From assembly GCA_018816735.1 (NCBI GenBank), contig JAHIVH010000066.1, positions 1-64,000 on the forward strand: 64,000 bases of DNA, read 5' to 3'. This document shows, piece after piece, positions 45,254-53,974 of this stretch. This DNA is from Pseudomonadota bacterium. Lineage in GTDB: Bacteria > Desulfobacterota > Desulfobacteria > Desulfobacterales > JAHIVH01. How positions within the stretch are numbered: position 1 is the stretch's first letter; every line of letters begins with the position of its first letter. The notes under the pieces were generated by a model. The model searched no databases. It was not told the origin of the DNA and was given only the letters and a program-made list of their open reading frames with translations. A program made the translations under genes and the position numbers.

Positions 45254-45439
45254 ATGGGCGATTCATCGAAAAAGTTTTTTTCAGCGCTGAGAGGCATAGG
45301 AAGTGTCAGTACGTCCGGAACGGTTACTTTAAAAAGCACAACCTGTCCCCCTCCGGGTGCGACAATTATCAAAACAGTCTGGATAATTTGTTTATATAAA
45401 GACGCTCAGGGAAACACAGGGTGGTGCATTCTAAAATGA
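45254..45439 (+). CDS. Small cysteine-containing protein (61 aa)
   Basis: A short gene 25 nt after the barrel gene, with AGGAGAGG in front of the ATG at good spacing. The product has a basic start (SSKKFFSALRG), a Ser/Thr-rich middle with TTCPPPGATI, and a hydrophobic C-terminal part with two more cysteines (WIICLYKDAQG ... WCILK). No family is recognised. The strong ribosome site is the main evidence. It could be a small accessory or exported peptide. Confidence 0.55.
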   Translation: MGDSSKKFFSALRGIGSVSTSGTVTLKSTTCPPPGATIIKTVWIICLYKDAQGNTGWCILK

Positions 45440-45790
45440 ACGATGAAATCATGTTTGATGATTGCTGATAACCAACACATCCATTCATACAGGATGTCAT
45501 GAAAACCTGTAACTTTCTGTGCAACAACGTAGGGTTATCCTTTGATAGACATGCTGGGGCTTTATCCAAGCATAATTTTAACATACCGAATATTAAGTGG
45601 AATATGAGCATATAGCTGTTTTGGCATGCTCGTTGCAAAAAACCGCTTCGGAATAATTGGATACGGCAGCTATGGTTCGAAGAATCAGTCCTCAATTCCC
45701 CTGCGCACCTGCCTGTTCATTTTCCCCACATCCTTATAAGTCCGGATTACCGGCTACTCATATTTTGTTTGCATGAAGGAGACTGAAAAA
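45440..45790. other. Intergenic region with a sigma-54 promoter
   Basis: About 351 nt before the GAF-GspE gene. Apart from the sigma-54 promoter at 45622-45637, nothing is recognised. About 140 nt of untranslated leader would follow the promoter. Confidence 0.5.
45622..45637 (+). promoter_or_regulatory. Sigma-54 (RpoN) promoter
   Basis: TGGCATGCTCGTTGCA matches the -24/-12 consensus TGGCAYR-N4-TTGCW, with GG and GC separated by exactly 10 nt. It lies upstream of, and in the same direction as, the ATPase gene at 45791. An enhancer-binding activator would be needed; none is encoded nearby. Confidence 0.8.
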
Positions 45791-48073
45791 ATGTATACAG
45801 GCACTGAACAGTTCAAGAAAGAAATTTTTTACGGTGAAAGAAAAAATTGTCCACAAATGTCTGAAATCGCAGACAGAATATTCGGTGCGACCAATTTGAA
45901 CGAAATTCTGATCGATCTTAAAGACGATTTGACCAAGTTATTTAAAGCAGAGCGGATGACCATCTACACGGTAGATGGCATCAACAAGGAATTGGTGTCC
46001 CAATTTATGTCTGCCGGAGAAGTTGATGAAATTCGTGTTCCGGTCTCCAATCAGAGCATCGTCGGTTTTGCAGTCATGCAAAAAAAGCTGATAAGTATTG
46101 CAGACGTGTATGATGAAATGGAATTGAACGCCATAGATGAAGGACTTCACTTTGACAGCAGCTGGGATAAAAAGATGGCTTTCAGGACCAGACAGGTCCT
46201 GGCCACACCCATCATTTTCAAGAGATTTTTGCTGGGCGCTGTTCAGCTGATTAACCATACCAAAGGGATTCCCTTTTCAGAGGACGATAAGGAAAAAGTA
46301 GAGCGTCTGGTAGATATTCTGGGAAATGCCTTTCACATTCATAAAACCATGACAGCCAAAGGAAAAACAAACCGTTTTGGCTATCTTCTTGAAAATCATT
46401 TCCTGACCCAGAAGGATCTCAAAAGAGCGAGCAGCATCGCAAGAGACAAAAATGAGCCTGTTGAGGATATATTGATAAATGAGTTCAATATTTCCAAAAA
46501 TGACATCGGCAAAGCGCTCAGTAAATATTACGGCGTTGATTTTGTTGAATTCGATAAAAACATTGTCAAACCCATTGAGCTGATGCAAAAAATCCGCCCG
46601 GATTATATTCGCCGCAATATCTGGGTGCCTTTAAGAAAAGAAGGCGAAAACGGTGTGGTCATCGCGATAGATAACCCTCAAAATCTGTTTAAAATTGATC
46701 AGATCAATCTGCTTTATAAAGGCAGGCATATTGTTTTCAAAGTAGCACTTCGCGAAGACATTTACAAGTTCATCGATATGTTTACGAACCCGGAGGCAGA
46801 TCAGAGATATTTAACAGCAGAAGGCATTGCGATACCGAATGAAGAATTGGAGACGCTGGTCACAGAAGAGAGCAGTGAGGTTGTCAAACTGGTCAACCGG
46901 CTTATCCTTGAGGGGTATGAGAGAGGAGCTTCGGATATTCATATCGAGCCCTATTCAGGACACAGGGAATCCAGGGTAAGGTTCAGGGTGGATGGTTCCT
47001 GTACGACATTTATGTCAATACCTGTTGAATATCGTGAGTCGGTGATTGCCCGTATTAAAATCATGTCGGATCTCGATATCGCCGAACGACGGAAACCTCA
47101 GGACGGAAAGATCAAATTTAAAAAATTCGGGCCGGAAGACATCGAATTGCGTGTGGCGACCCTTCCTACACAGGGAGGGCTGGAGGATGTGGTTCTGAGA
47201 ATTCTTTCTGCCGGAAAACCGATTCCTTTGGATAAAATCGGATTTTCCCAGAAAAATTATATCAACTTTCTAAATGTCATCTCACAGCCTTATGGGATTA
47301 TTTTTGTGTGTGGTCCGACAGGCTCCGGAAAAACGACAACCCTTCATTCCGCACTGGGGTATATCAATAAAGATGACACCAAAATATGGACTGCCGAAGA
47401 TCCGGTTGAAATTACACAGGATGGTTTAAGGCAAGTTCAGGTAAACCCCAAAATCGGTTTTACCTTTGCAAATGCCATGCGGGCATTTTTGAGGGCAGAC
47501 CCGGATGTGATCATGGTGGGTGAAATGAGAGATCCAGAGACGACGGCTATTGGTATCGAAGCATCCTTGACCGGTCATCTGGTGCTGTCGACCATCCATA
47601 CCAACAGCGCATCCGAGAGTATTACAAGGCTTCTTGATATGGGAATGGATCCCTTCAATTTTGCCGATGCTGTTTTAGGCATACTGGCTCAGAGGCTGGT
47701 GCGGACATTGTGTCCAAAATGCAAGAGCAGTTATCACCCCACAAAACAGGAGTATGATGAGCTGGTGAGAGAGTACGGTATTTCGGTTTTTGAGAAAAAT
47801 TTTTCCGTTTCCTATACCGATGACCTGACCCTTTATCGGCCGATCGGCTGTGAAAAGTGTAACCGGACGGGTTATAGCGGAAGAATGGGATTGCATGAAC
47901 TGCTTGTGGGAACAGATGCCATCAAGTCACTGATACAATCCAGGGCTCCTGTTGAAAAAATAAGAGCGCAGGCGATAGCAGATGGCATGACCACACTGAA
48001 ACAGGATGGTATTGAAAAGGTTTTTTCAGGATTTTGCGATTTACTCCAGGTCAGAAAGGTCTGCATAAAATAA
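45791..48073 (+). CDS. GspE/PilB-family ATPase with N-terminal GAF domain
   Basis: A 760-residue secretion or pilus ATPase. The ATG at 45791 has AAGGAG 9 nt ahead; an ATG six codons earlier is also open. Order: GAF domain about 20-180 (ERMTIYTVDGINKE ... ATPIIFKRFLLGAVQLIN), a GspE/MshE N-terminal domain about 195-330 (FGYLLENHFLTQKDLKRAS), then the ATPase with Walker A GPTGSGKT (about 508-515), Walker B ADPDVIMVGEMRD, the His box LVLSTIHTNSA and a zinc site CPKC ... CEKC. No other pilus or secretion genes are adjacent. The GAF domain suggests ligand control of assembly. Confidence 0.92.
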   Translation: MYTGTEQFKKEIFYGERKNCPQMSEIADRIFGATNLNEILIDLKDDLTKLFKAERMTIYTVDGINKELVSQFMSAGEVDEIRVPVSNQSIVGFAVMQKKLISIADVYDEMELNAIDEGLHFDSSWDKKMAFRTRQVLATPIIFKRFLLGAVQLINHTKGIPFSEDDKEKVERLVDILGNAFHIHKTMTAKGKTNRFGYLLENHFLTQKDLKRASSIARDKNEPVEDILINEFNISKNDIGKALSKYYGVDFVEFDKNIVKPIELMQKIRPDYIRRNIWVPLRKEGENGVVIAIDNPQNLFKIDQINLLYKGRHIVFKVALREDIYKFIDMFTNPEADQRYLTAEGIAIPNEELETLVTEESSEVVKLVNRLILEGYERGASDIHIEPYSGHRESRVRFRVDGSCTTFMSIPVEYRESVIARIKIMSDLDIAERRKPQDGKIKFKKFGPEDIELRVATLPTQGGLEDVVLRILSAGKPIPLDKIGFSQKNYINFLNVISQPYGIIFVCGPTGSGKTTTLHSALGYINKDDTKIWTAEDPVEITQDGLRQVQVNPKIGFTFANAMRAFLRADPDVIMVGEMRDPETTAIGIEASLTGHLVLSTIHTNSASESITRLLDMGMDPFNFADAVLGILAQRLVRTLCPKCKSSYHPTKQEYDELVREYGISVFEKNFSVSYTDDLTLYRPIGCEKCNRTGYSGRMGLHELLVGTDAIKSLIQSRAPVEKIRAQAIADGMTTLKQDGIEKVFSGFCDLLQVRKVCIK

Positions 48074-48076
48074 AAA

Positions 48077-49849
48077 TTAAGCATACATGCTGTCAATCTG
48101 TTTCTCATATTTTTCATGAATGATTTTTCTTTTGATTTTCATTGTATGGGTTAACTCTCCGCCTTCAATTGAAAAATTTTCAGGTAGAATGATAAATTTT
48201 TTGATTGTCTGAACTCTTGCCAGGGCTTTATTGACTTCGTTGATCTGGTTCCGGATGTAAGTGTTAAATTTTTCGCACTTCGCTGCAGATTCGGCATTTT
48301 GAGCGGGACTTCCGGCAGTTTTGGCTTCTTTTTCAATTTTTTCATTATCAAGGGTGATCAATGCGGTGAGGTACTTTCGCCTGTCACCGATGACCACAAC
48401 CTGACTGATAACGGGAATCGCCTTTAACATTCCTTCGAGAACCTGGGGAGAAATATTCTCTCCACCGGATGTAATGATCAACTCTTTTTTTCTATCAATG
48501 ACTTTTAAAAAACCGTTATCATCCATTTTGCCAACATCTCCGGAATGCAGCCATCCATCTGTATCAATCGTCTTTTTTGTGGCATCGTCATTGCCTAAGT
48601 ACCCTTTGCATACATGCCGGCCCCGAATGAGTATTTCTCCATCATCCGTGAGTGAGAGTTCGGTTCCTGAAAGTGCCGGGCCAGCCCATCCAATTCTATA
48701 TTTAAAAGGTTCAGGAAGTGATACAACAGCAGGACCGGTGCACTCACTCATCCCATACACTTCTGTAACAGGGAGGCCCAAACCGATGAAAAATTCGAGC
48801 GTATCTATAGAAACGGGTGCTGCCGTGGAAACAAATAAACGGCATCTGTCAAGCCCCAGTTTTTCTTTGACTTTTGAGAAAACCAGTTTGTCGAAAAAAG
48901 TGTAGAGTAAGGGTTTTGGCTTGCCATCCTGAATGGCGTATCCTGCTTTCAGCCCTTGTTTTCTGGCCAGAACCGCAATCCTTTTTTTCAACCATGAATT
49001 TTGTGATCCTGCAGCCACTATTTTTGTTTGAATTTTTTCCCACACGCGCGGAACACCTACAAAAATCGTTGGACGAACCTCCTTTATATTCTCACCCAGA
49101 AGTTCCATGCTCTCTGCAAACCACGTGGTTGCAGCCATGATGACTGGCGCGTGAAGACTGATCACCTGTTCGGCAATATGGCTGAGTGGTAAGTAACTTA
49201 TAATCTGATCTGTATGATTTCCATTAATGGTTTTTATCAACTGGCTTGATGTCCAGGTGATATTGTCATGGCTTATCATGACCCCCTTGGGGTTTCCTGT
49301 TGTGCCGGACGTATAGATGAGTGTGCAGCAATCATCCGGATGTTGCGCCTGAATTTGCCTGTTTAATTCTTCTTCGGAAATTTTTTCACCCAACACCTGC
49401 AAGTCTTCCCATGCGTATACGTCTTCATCATGATCCTGACCTTTCATCAAGAAAATAGCCTTCAGATCAGGCAGGTTTTGTTTGATATGTTTGATCTTTG
49501 CCAGTTGGGTTTTGTTTTCGACAACGATAATGTTTGCTCTGCTGTTCCCGGCTACATGCTGGCACTGCTCGGGACTGTTGGTTGAATAAATACCCGTTGG
49601 TATCCCGCCGGCAAATATACCACCCAGATTACTGATAAACCACTTTTTGCTGTTCTCGCCCAGAATGCATACGCCGCGTCCTCTTTCAAGTCCCGCGGCC
49701 ATAAACCCACGGGCAGTCATTCTTACCTGCCTATAGTACTCATTCCAGGTTGTTTCCTGCCACCGGCCGTCACTTTTTTCTTTTAATGCGATGGCACAGC
49801 CATGCTGCCTAACGGTATTTTCCATATTTTCCATTACGGTTGACTTCAT
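48077..49849 (-). CDS. AMP-forming long-chain acyl-CoA synthetase
   Basis: A 590-residue ligase (fatty acid + ATP + CoA to acyl-CoA). The start at 49849 follows AAGGAA; the frame is open 11 codons further. Motifs are TLIYTSGTTGNPKG (AMP loop), YGMSECTGPA, TDGWLHSGDVGKMDDNGFL, DRKKELIITSGGENISP and the C-terminal Lys region THTMKIKRKII. It is the intact paralog of the broken gene at 632-1571. It converges on the GspE-like gene with 3 nt between stops. Confidence 0.93.
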   Translation of the reverse strand: MKSTVMENMENTVRQHGCAIALKEKSDGRWQETTWNEYYRQVRMTARGFMAAGLERGRGVCILGENSKKWFISNLGGIFAGGIPTGIYSTNSPEQCQHVAGNSRANIIVVENKTQLAKIKHIKQNLPDLKAIFLMKGQDHDEDVYAWEDLQVLGEKISEEELNRQIQAQHPDDCCTLIYTSGTTGNPKGVMISHDNITWTSSQLIKTINGNHTDQIISYLPLSHIAEQVISLHAPVIMAATTWFAESMELLGENIKEVRPTIFVGVPRVWEKIQTKIVAAGSQNSWLKKRIAVLARKQGLKAGYAIQDGKPKPLLYTFFDKLVFSKVKEKLGLDRCRLFVSTAAPVSIDTLEFFIGLGLPVTEVYGMSECTGPAVVSLPEPFKYRIGWAGPALSGTELSLTDDGEILIRGRHVCKGYLGNDDATKKTIDTDGWLHSGDVGKMDDNGFLKVIDRKKELIITSGGENISPQVLEGMLKAIPVISQVVVIGDRRKYLTALITLDNEKIEKEAKTAGSPAQNAESAAKCEKFNTYIRNQINEVNKALARVQTIKKFIILPENFSIEGGELTHTMKIKRKIIHEKYEKQIDSMYA

Positions 49850-49964
49850 GGCTTTTCCTTTTTTTTGTTGACTATTATACAATGAAATAGGAACTTGAAA
49901 ACAGCTATTATTTATAACGATACATCAACTTCACGAAATATCAAAACAAATAAAGGGGACACCG

Positions 49965-50368
49965 ATGAAAGGAGCAGGCGGGACAAATGGCGGCATCGGT
50001 CAATTTTTAATCGGGCTTGCCATGATGATCGGCGGCGGGTATCTATTGCTTAACTCTATTTCGGTGACATCCACTTTTGGTCTTGGAACAAGACTGTATG
50101 GTTTTTCGGCTTATGGCGGCGGATTCCCCATTACAAGCGGCATGATCATGTTCCCATTCATGATCGGTATCGGCATGATATTTTACAATGCCAAAAGTAT
50201 TGTCGGCTGGTTTCTTACAGGTGCGGCCCTGGTGGCATTGGTGTTTGGCGTTATCGCATCCATCCGCTTCACGTTTCATCACATGAGCGCATTTGACCTT
50301 ATTACCTACTGGTTCTTACGGTCGGCGGTCTTGGACTGTTTTTAAGATCGCTTCGTGAAACAGGATAA
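49965..50368 (+). pseudogene. Small membrane protein with a C-terminal frameshift
   Basis: From the ATG at 49965 (AAAGGGGAC ahead) the frame encodes about 110 residues with three to four membrane helices (FLIGLAMMIGGGYLLLNSI and others), then runs to a stop at 50343-50345 with the unlikely tail YWFLRSAVLDCF. In another frame the same bases continue a fourth helix, LLVLTVGGLGLFLRSLRETG, to a stop at 50366-50368. That is the ending expected for this kind of protein. The frame change lies near 50305-50318 and fits loss of one base. The 126-residue shortened product may still be made. No function is known. Confidence 0.6.
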
Positions 50369-50400
50369 CGCGTCAATCAGAAGTGTTAAAAAAATATTTT

Positions 50401-51180
50401 TTATTTCCCCTTGAATTCGGGTTTTCGTTTTTCGAGAAATGCCGTGAGCCCTTCCACTGCATCTTCTGTGGATGCCACATCCATGAGTTTTTCAGAAAGA
50501 TAATCCAGGGCTTTTTCAAGAGGCATGTCTGCCATATGGAAGAAGGCTTCTTTTCCTATCTTCATGCCAATGGGGCTTTTCTCTTTTAAATTCTGAAGGA
50601 TGTTGTCAACTTCGGCATCGAGATCCTGAGGAGGAACTGCTCGCGTGATCAGTCCCATATCACGGGCGTCCTGCGCGGAGAGTTTTTCCCCCAGAAGGAT
50701 CATTTCCATGGCTTTTTTTCTTGAGGCGTTTCTGAAGATCAACGCGCCGATCATCATGGGAAACAGCCCCACGTTGACCTCAGGTGTGCCGAATCTGGCA
50801 TCATTCCTGGCGACAACAATATCGCAGGAAAGCATGAATCCCATGCCGCCGGCCAGGCAATACCCGTTTATTCTGGCAACCGTGGGTTTCGGATATTTTG
50901 AGATGCGTTTCAGCAAATTCGCATAACCGGAAATCGGGTTCCCGCCACTGTCGTTCCGGCCGGATTTCAGATCACCCAGATCAGCTCCTGAGCAGAATGC
51001 CTTGTCACCGCTTCCGGTTATCAGGATAGCCCTGACCGTATGATCGTTTTCAGCCTCATCAAGAAACCGGTTGAACAGCGAGATCACCTCACTGTTGATT
51101 GAGTTTCGGTTGGCTTCCCTGTTGATGGTCAATGTCGCGATATGATCTTTCACATGATAAAGAAGGACATCCTGATTCAT
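50401..51180 (-). CDS. Enoyl-CoA hydratase/isomerase
   Basis: A 259-residue crotonase-family enzyme. Signatures are FCSGADLGDLKSGR, RINGYCLAGGMGFMLSCDIVVARNDARFGTPEVNVGLFP (oxyanion hole G-M-G and the acidic position E in TPEVNVG), and LGEKLSAQDARDMGLITRAVP. The first catalytic Glu of true hydratases is not obvious (LAGGMGFML), so isomerase or another crotonase reaction is possible. The ORF ends ERKPEFKGK, a usual hydratase-family tail. It probably serves fatty-acid or branched-acid metabolism together with the neighbouring acyl-CoA ligase. Confidence 0.88.
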   Translation of the reverse strand: MNQDVLLYHVKDHIATLTINREANRNSINSEVISLFNRFLDEAENDHTVRAILITGSGDKAFCSGADLGDLKSGRNDSGGNPISGYANLLKRISKYPKPTVARINGYCLAGGMGFMLSCDIVVARNDARFGTPEVNVGLFPMMIGALIFRNASRKKAMEMILLGEKLSAQDARDMGLITRAVPPQDLDAEVDNILQNLKEKSPIGMKIGKEAFFHMADMPLEKALDYLSEKLMDVASTEDAVEGLTAFLEKRKPEFKGK

Positions 51181-51564
51181 TTCTATATTCTCCGTGTATG
51201 GGTTTAAACGAAACCGTCGCTTCTAAATACCTTATCCCCCGGCAATTTCAAGACGTTTTTCACCGCTTTGTTTGAATGAACCCCAAAATAAAGGTTTTCA
51301 ATGATTTAAATATTTAAGGTATCGAAATGTTTATAAATTCGAATCAATGTTTGTATTATGAGGGGTTTTTCGTAATTTTTTATTGCTTTTAAAAAATATA
51401 TTAATTAACGTCCATTCATCAATCTTTTTTACATAGAGCCCACCCAAAAATAAATTCACATTTTTGAGTGGACCTATAGTATCGCAAATAAATTTTCTTC
51501 GCGATTGGACTCAATCTTTAATGACTGGCTATCCTTATAGTCAAATAAGGGGAGGGCATTTCAA
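51181..51564. other. Divergent intergenic region with a hairpin
   Basis: About 384 nt, AT-rich. An imperfect 12-bp inverted repeat is present: CCACCCAAAAAT at 51440-51451 against ATTTTTGAGTGG at 51460-51471, one G-T pair, 8-nt loop, about 95 nt before the esterase start. It could be a regulatory hairpin or operator. No small gene was seen. Confidence 0.45.
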
Positions 51565-53604
51565 ATGAGACACCATTTTTTATTTCGTTTTACGCAAGTG
51601 ATAGTGCTTTTTCTGATTGTCAGTATGATGATTATGGGATGCAAGAAATTGCCGGTAACACCAGGGGCCGTCGTCGCGACAGACGGCGAATACAATGATA
51701 AAATTGTGATTACCTGGGATGTTGCAGAAGAAGGAAAAAATTTGACTGCCAATAAATTCCATATGGTTTACCGGTCGGATCGCATTCATTCAGGATACCA
51801 GGTGATTGCTGACCATGTGGAAGGCAATACATTTGAAGATCATTCGGTTGATTCCGGAGAATATTACTATTACAGAATAAAAGGGGTTTCCAGATCACGC
51901 AAAGAAAGCGACTTAAGCGTGTTTGATCAGGGATATGCAGGGGATGCCCCGTTTAACTGGATGAACCAGGCGGACGTAGATACAAAATACGGCCGATTAA
52001 ACGGAAAATCGGTCAAAGAGGATACGTGCTGGGCATGGCTGGGCATACCCTATGCCAAACCGCCGGTAGGCGAACTCCGCTGGAAAGCGCCGCGCGATCC
52101 CGAACCCTGGGGAGAACGGGACGCAACCGAATTCTGTGATTATTGTGCGCAATACGGCAACATTCTTTCTGAAACAGGAAGAGATACCTTTTATGGCAAA
52201 GTGGTAGGAAAAGAAGACTGCCTCTATTTGAACATCTGGCGTCCTCAATCAGACGAAATCCTTCCCGTATTTGTGTTTGTTCACGGTGGGGCAAATGTTC
52301 TGGGCAGATCCGATTTGCCAATATATGACGGGGTAAACTTTACAACCCGTACAGATATGATTTTTATTTCGATCAATTATAGACTGACACACCTGGGCTG
52401 GCTGTCCCATCCTTCTCTGGAAACCGGTGACCCGTTGGATGACTCTGGAAATTACGGCACGCTTGATGTGCTAAAAGCCCTTGAATGGATCCGGGAAAAC
52501 GCTGCCGCCTTTGGTGGCGACCCGGACAATGTCACGCTGAGCGGGCAGTCTGCAGGGGGGATTCAGGTGTATTCGATGATGGCATCCCCTCTTGCCGAAA
52601 ACTTGTTTCAAAAAGCCCTCTCGATCAGTGGGTTGCCTTTGTCCATTCCAAAAGCCGTCGGACAGTACAGGGGGGAGATGATCATTTCAAGGCTTCTTGT
52701 ACAGGATGGGTATGCCAAAAATATGTTTGTTGCAGGAAAAGTGATTCAGGAAAAAGGATATGAATGGATTCGCGAATATCTAAGGTCCAAGACCGTTGAA
52801 GAACTGTTGCCTGCATATATGGCAGGGCCAACGGCCATGTCATTGGATGGCGGTTTGGCCATGCTGTCGTCGATGGGTGCCTATGAAGATGGGGTTGTGG
52901 TTCCTGAAAATGTGGTTCAATGCTTTCAGTCTGGTGACTATAATCAGGTACCGATACTTCTCGGAAATACCACCGATGAATTGAAACTGTTTTTGCCGCT
53001 CTTTATGGCGGATCCGCATAACTTATGGGATATGATTCAGGACGTTGATCCCAACGATGTGGAATTCAATGTGGCGGAATTGTTTTTTCCCATACTGATG
53101 CCACTCTTGCCCCTTTTTGAGCCGTCCAATTATCTTGGAAAAATGCTGTTTCAGGGATTCTGCGTGGATACGATTGCTCGGGCACTTGCCAAACACCAGG
53201 ATGATATTTATACATATAAATTTGCCTGGGATGAGGAGCCCGAACCCCTCAATATTCTTTTTGGTGCAGAACACGCCATAGACCTGCATTTTCTTTTTGG
53301 GAATTTTATTTCAGAGCAGGGATGCGCGTCAAGATTCGCCTGGAGTGATGCCAACAAGGACGGGCGAGAAGCGTTGTCCCATATCATGATGACCTATTAC
53401 TCTCAGTTTGCCAAAACCGGCGATCCCAATTCAGGGAACAATGATCTTTTGGATTGGACCCCATGGAATTCTGAAAAAGGCGCTGACAAGCGAATTGTGC
53501 TTGATACAGGAGAACTTTACATGTCGCCGGATGTGCTGGAAGCGCAGGAAATCATGTCATTTGATGAGATTATGGCAGAGTTGAAAATCCTCCTGGAACC
53601 TTAG
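51565..53604 (+). CDS. FN3-carboxylesterase lipoprotein (first of tandem pair)
   Basis: A 679-residue lipoprotein with signal MIMGC (Cys 26). Residues about 30-115 form a fibronectin-III-like domain (ITWDVAEEGKN ... YYYRIKGVS). Residues about 135-670 are a type-B carboxylesterase: RWKAPRDPEPW, oxyanion hole HGGAN (240-244), catalytic S329 in GQSAGG, the Glu of TTDELKLF, and the His of EHAIDLHFLFG. All three triad residues are present. GGGGAGGG precedes the ATG. A surface esterase acting on esters or lipids is expected; the substrate is unknown. Confidence 0.92.
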   Translation: MRHHFLFRFTQVIVLFLIVSMMIMGCKKLPVTPGAVVATDGEYNDKIVITWDVAEEGKNLTANKFHMVYRSDRIHSGYQVIADHVEGNTFEDHSVDSGEYYYYRIKGVSRSRKESDLSVFDQGYAGDAPFNWMNQADVDTKYGRLNGKSVKEDTCWAWLGIPYAKPPVGELRWKAPRDPEPWGERDATEFCDYCAQYGNILSETGRDTFYGKVVGKEDCLYLNIWRPQSDEILPVFVFVHGGANVLGRSDLPIYDGVNFTTRTDMIFISINYRLTHLGWLSHPSLETGDPLDDSGNYGTLDVLKALEWIRENAAAFGGDPDNVTLSGQSAGGIQVYSMMASPLAENLFQKALSISGLPLSIPKAVGQYRGEMIISRLLVQDGYAKNMFVAGKVIQEKGYEWIREYLRSKTVEELLPAYMAGPTAMSLDGGLAMLSSMGAYEDGVVVPENVVQCFQSGDYNQVPILLGNTTDELKLFLPLFMADPHNLWDMIQDVDPNDVEFNVAELFFPILMPLLPLFEPSNYLGKMLFQGFCVDTIARALAKHQDDIYTYKFAWDEEPEPLNILFGAEHAIDLHFLFGNFISEQGCASRFAWSDANKDGREALSHIMMTYYSQFAKTGDPNSGNNDLLDWTPWNSEKGADKRIVLDTGELYMSPDVLEAQEIMSFDEIMAELKILLEP

Positions 53605-53974
53605 TGACCTTCGGTGTAAATATAGTGCCATAATAAGCACACCTCTGAACACAGAGGACACAGAGAAAAAATTGAGCGGCATGCTCCGTGTCCTCTGTAA
53701 TCTTTGTGGTAAATAAACACAAGTCTCCATCATAAATCTCATAATTAAGTGTTGCTTTTAAACACAAAATTGTTTAACGAACATTGTATGGGGTTTTAAA
53801 CATAGAATTGAAATCAGGTTGTCATATCAGACAGAATGAAATTGCTCTGTCAATGTGGATGATCGGCTCCTGAATTGATGTGGTTATAAAAGTCGACTGT
53901 CGAAAATAGAATAATTGGAGCCAGATTTATAAAAATTCACGGAGCTTAAACAAAAAAAGGGGAGGGTGTTGAAA
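53605..53974. other. Intergenic region between the tandem esterases
   Basis: About 370 nt. It contains the nested hairpin repeat at 53651-53698, annotated separately. The remainder is AT-rich and contains GGCTCC/GGAGCC arms far apart (near 53863 and 53920). No gene was seen. Confidence 0.4.
53651..53698. repeat. Nested hairpin repeat (ACAGAGGACAC type)
   Basis: ACAGAGGACAC at 53651-53661 is the exact inverse of GTGTCCTCTGT at 53688-53698, with an inner GAGC/GCTC pair (53674-53677 / 53683-53686). The purine-rich ACAGAG units recur next to it (CACAGAGAAAA). Sequences of this kind are often dispersed intergenic repeats. Only one copy lies in this window. Confidence 0.55.
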
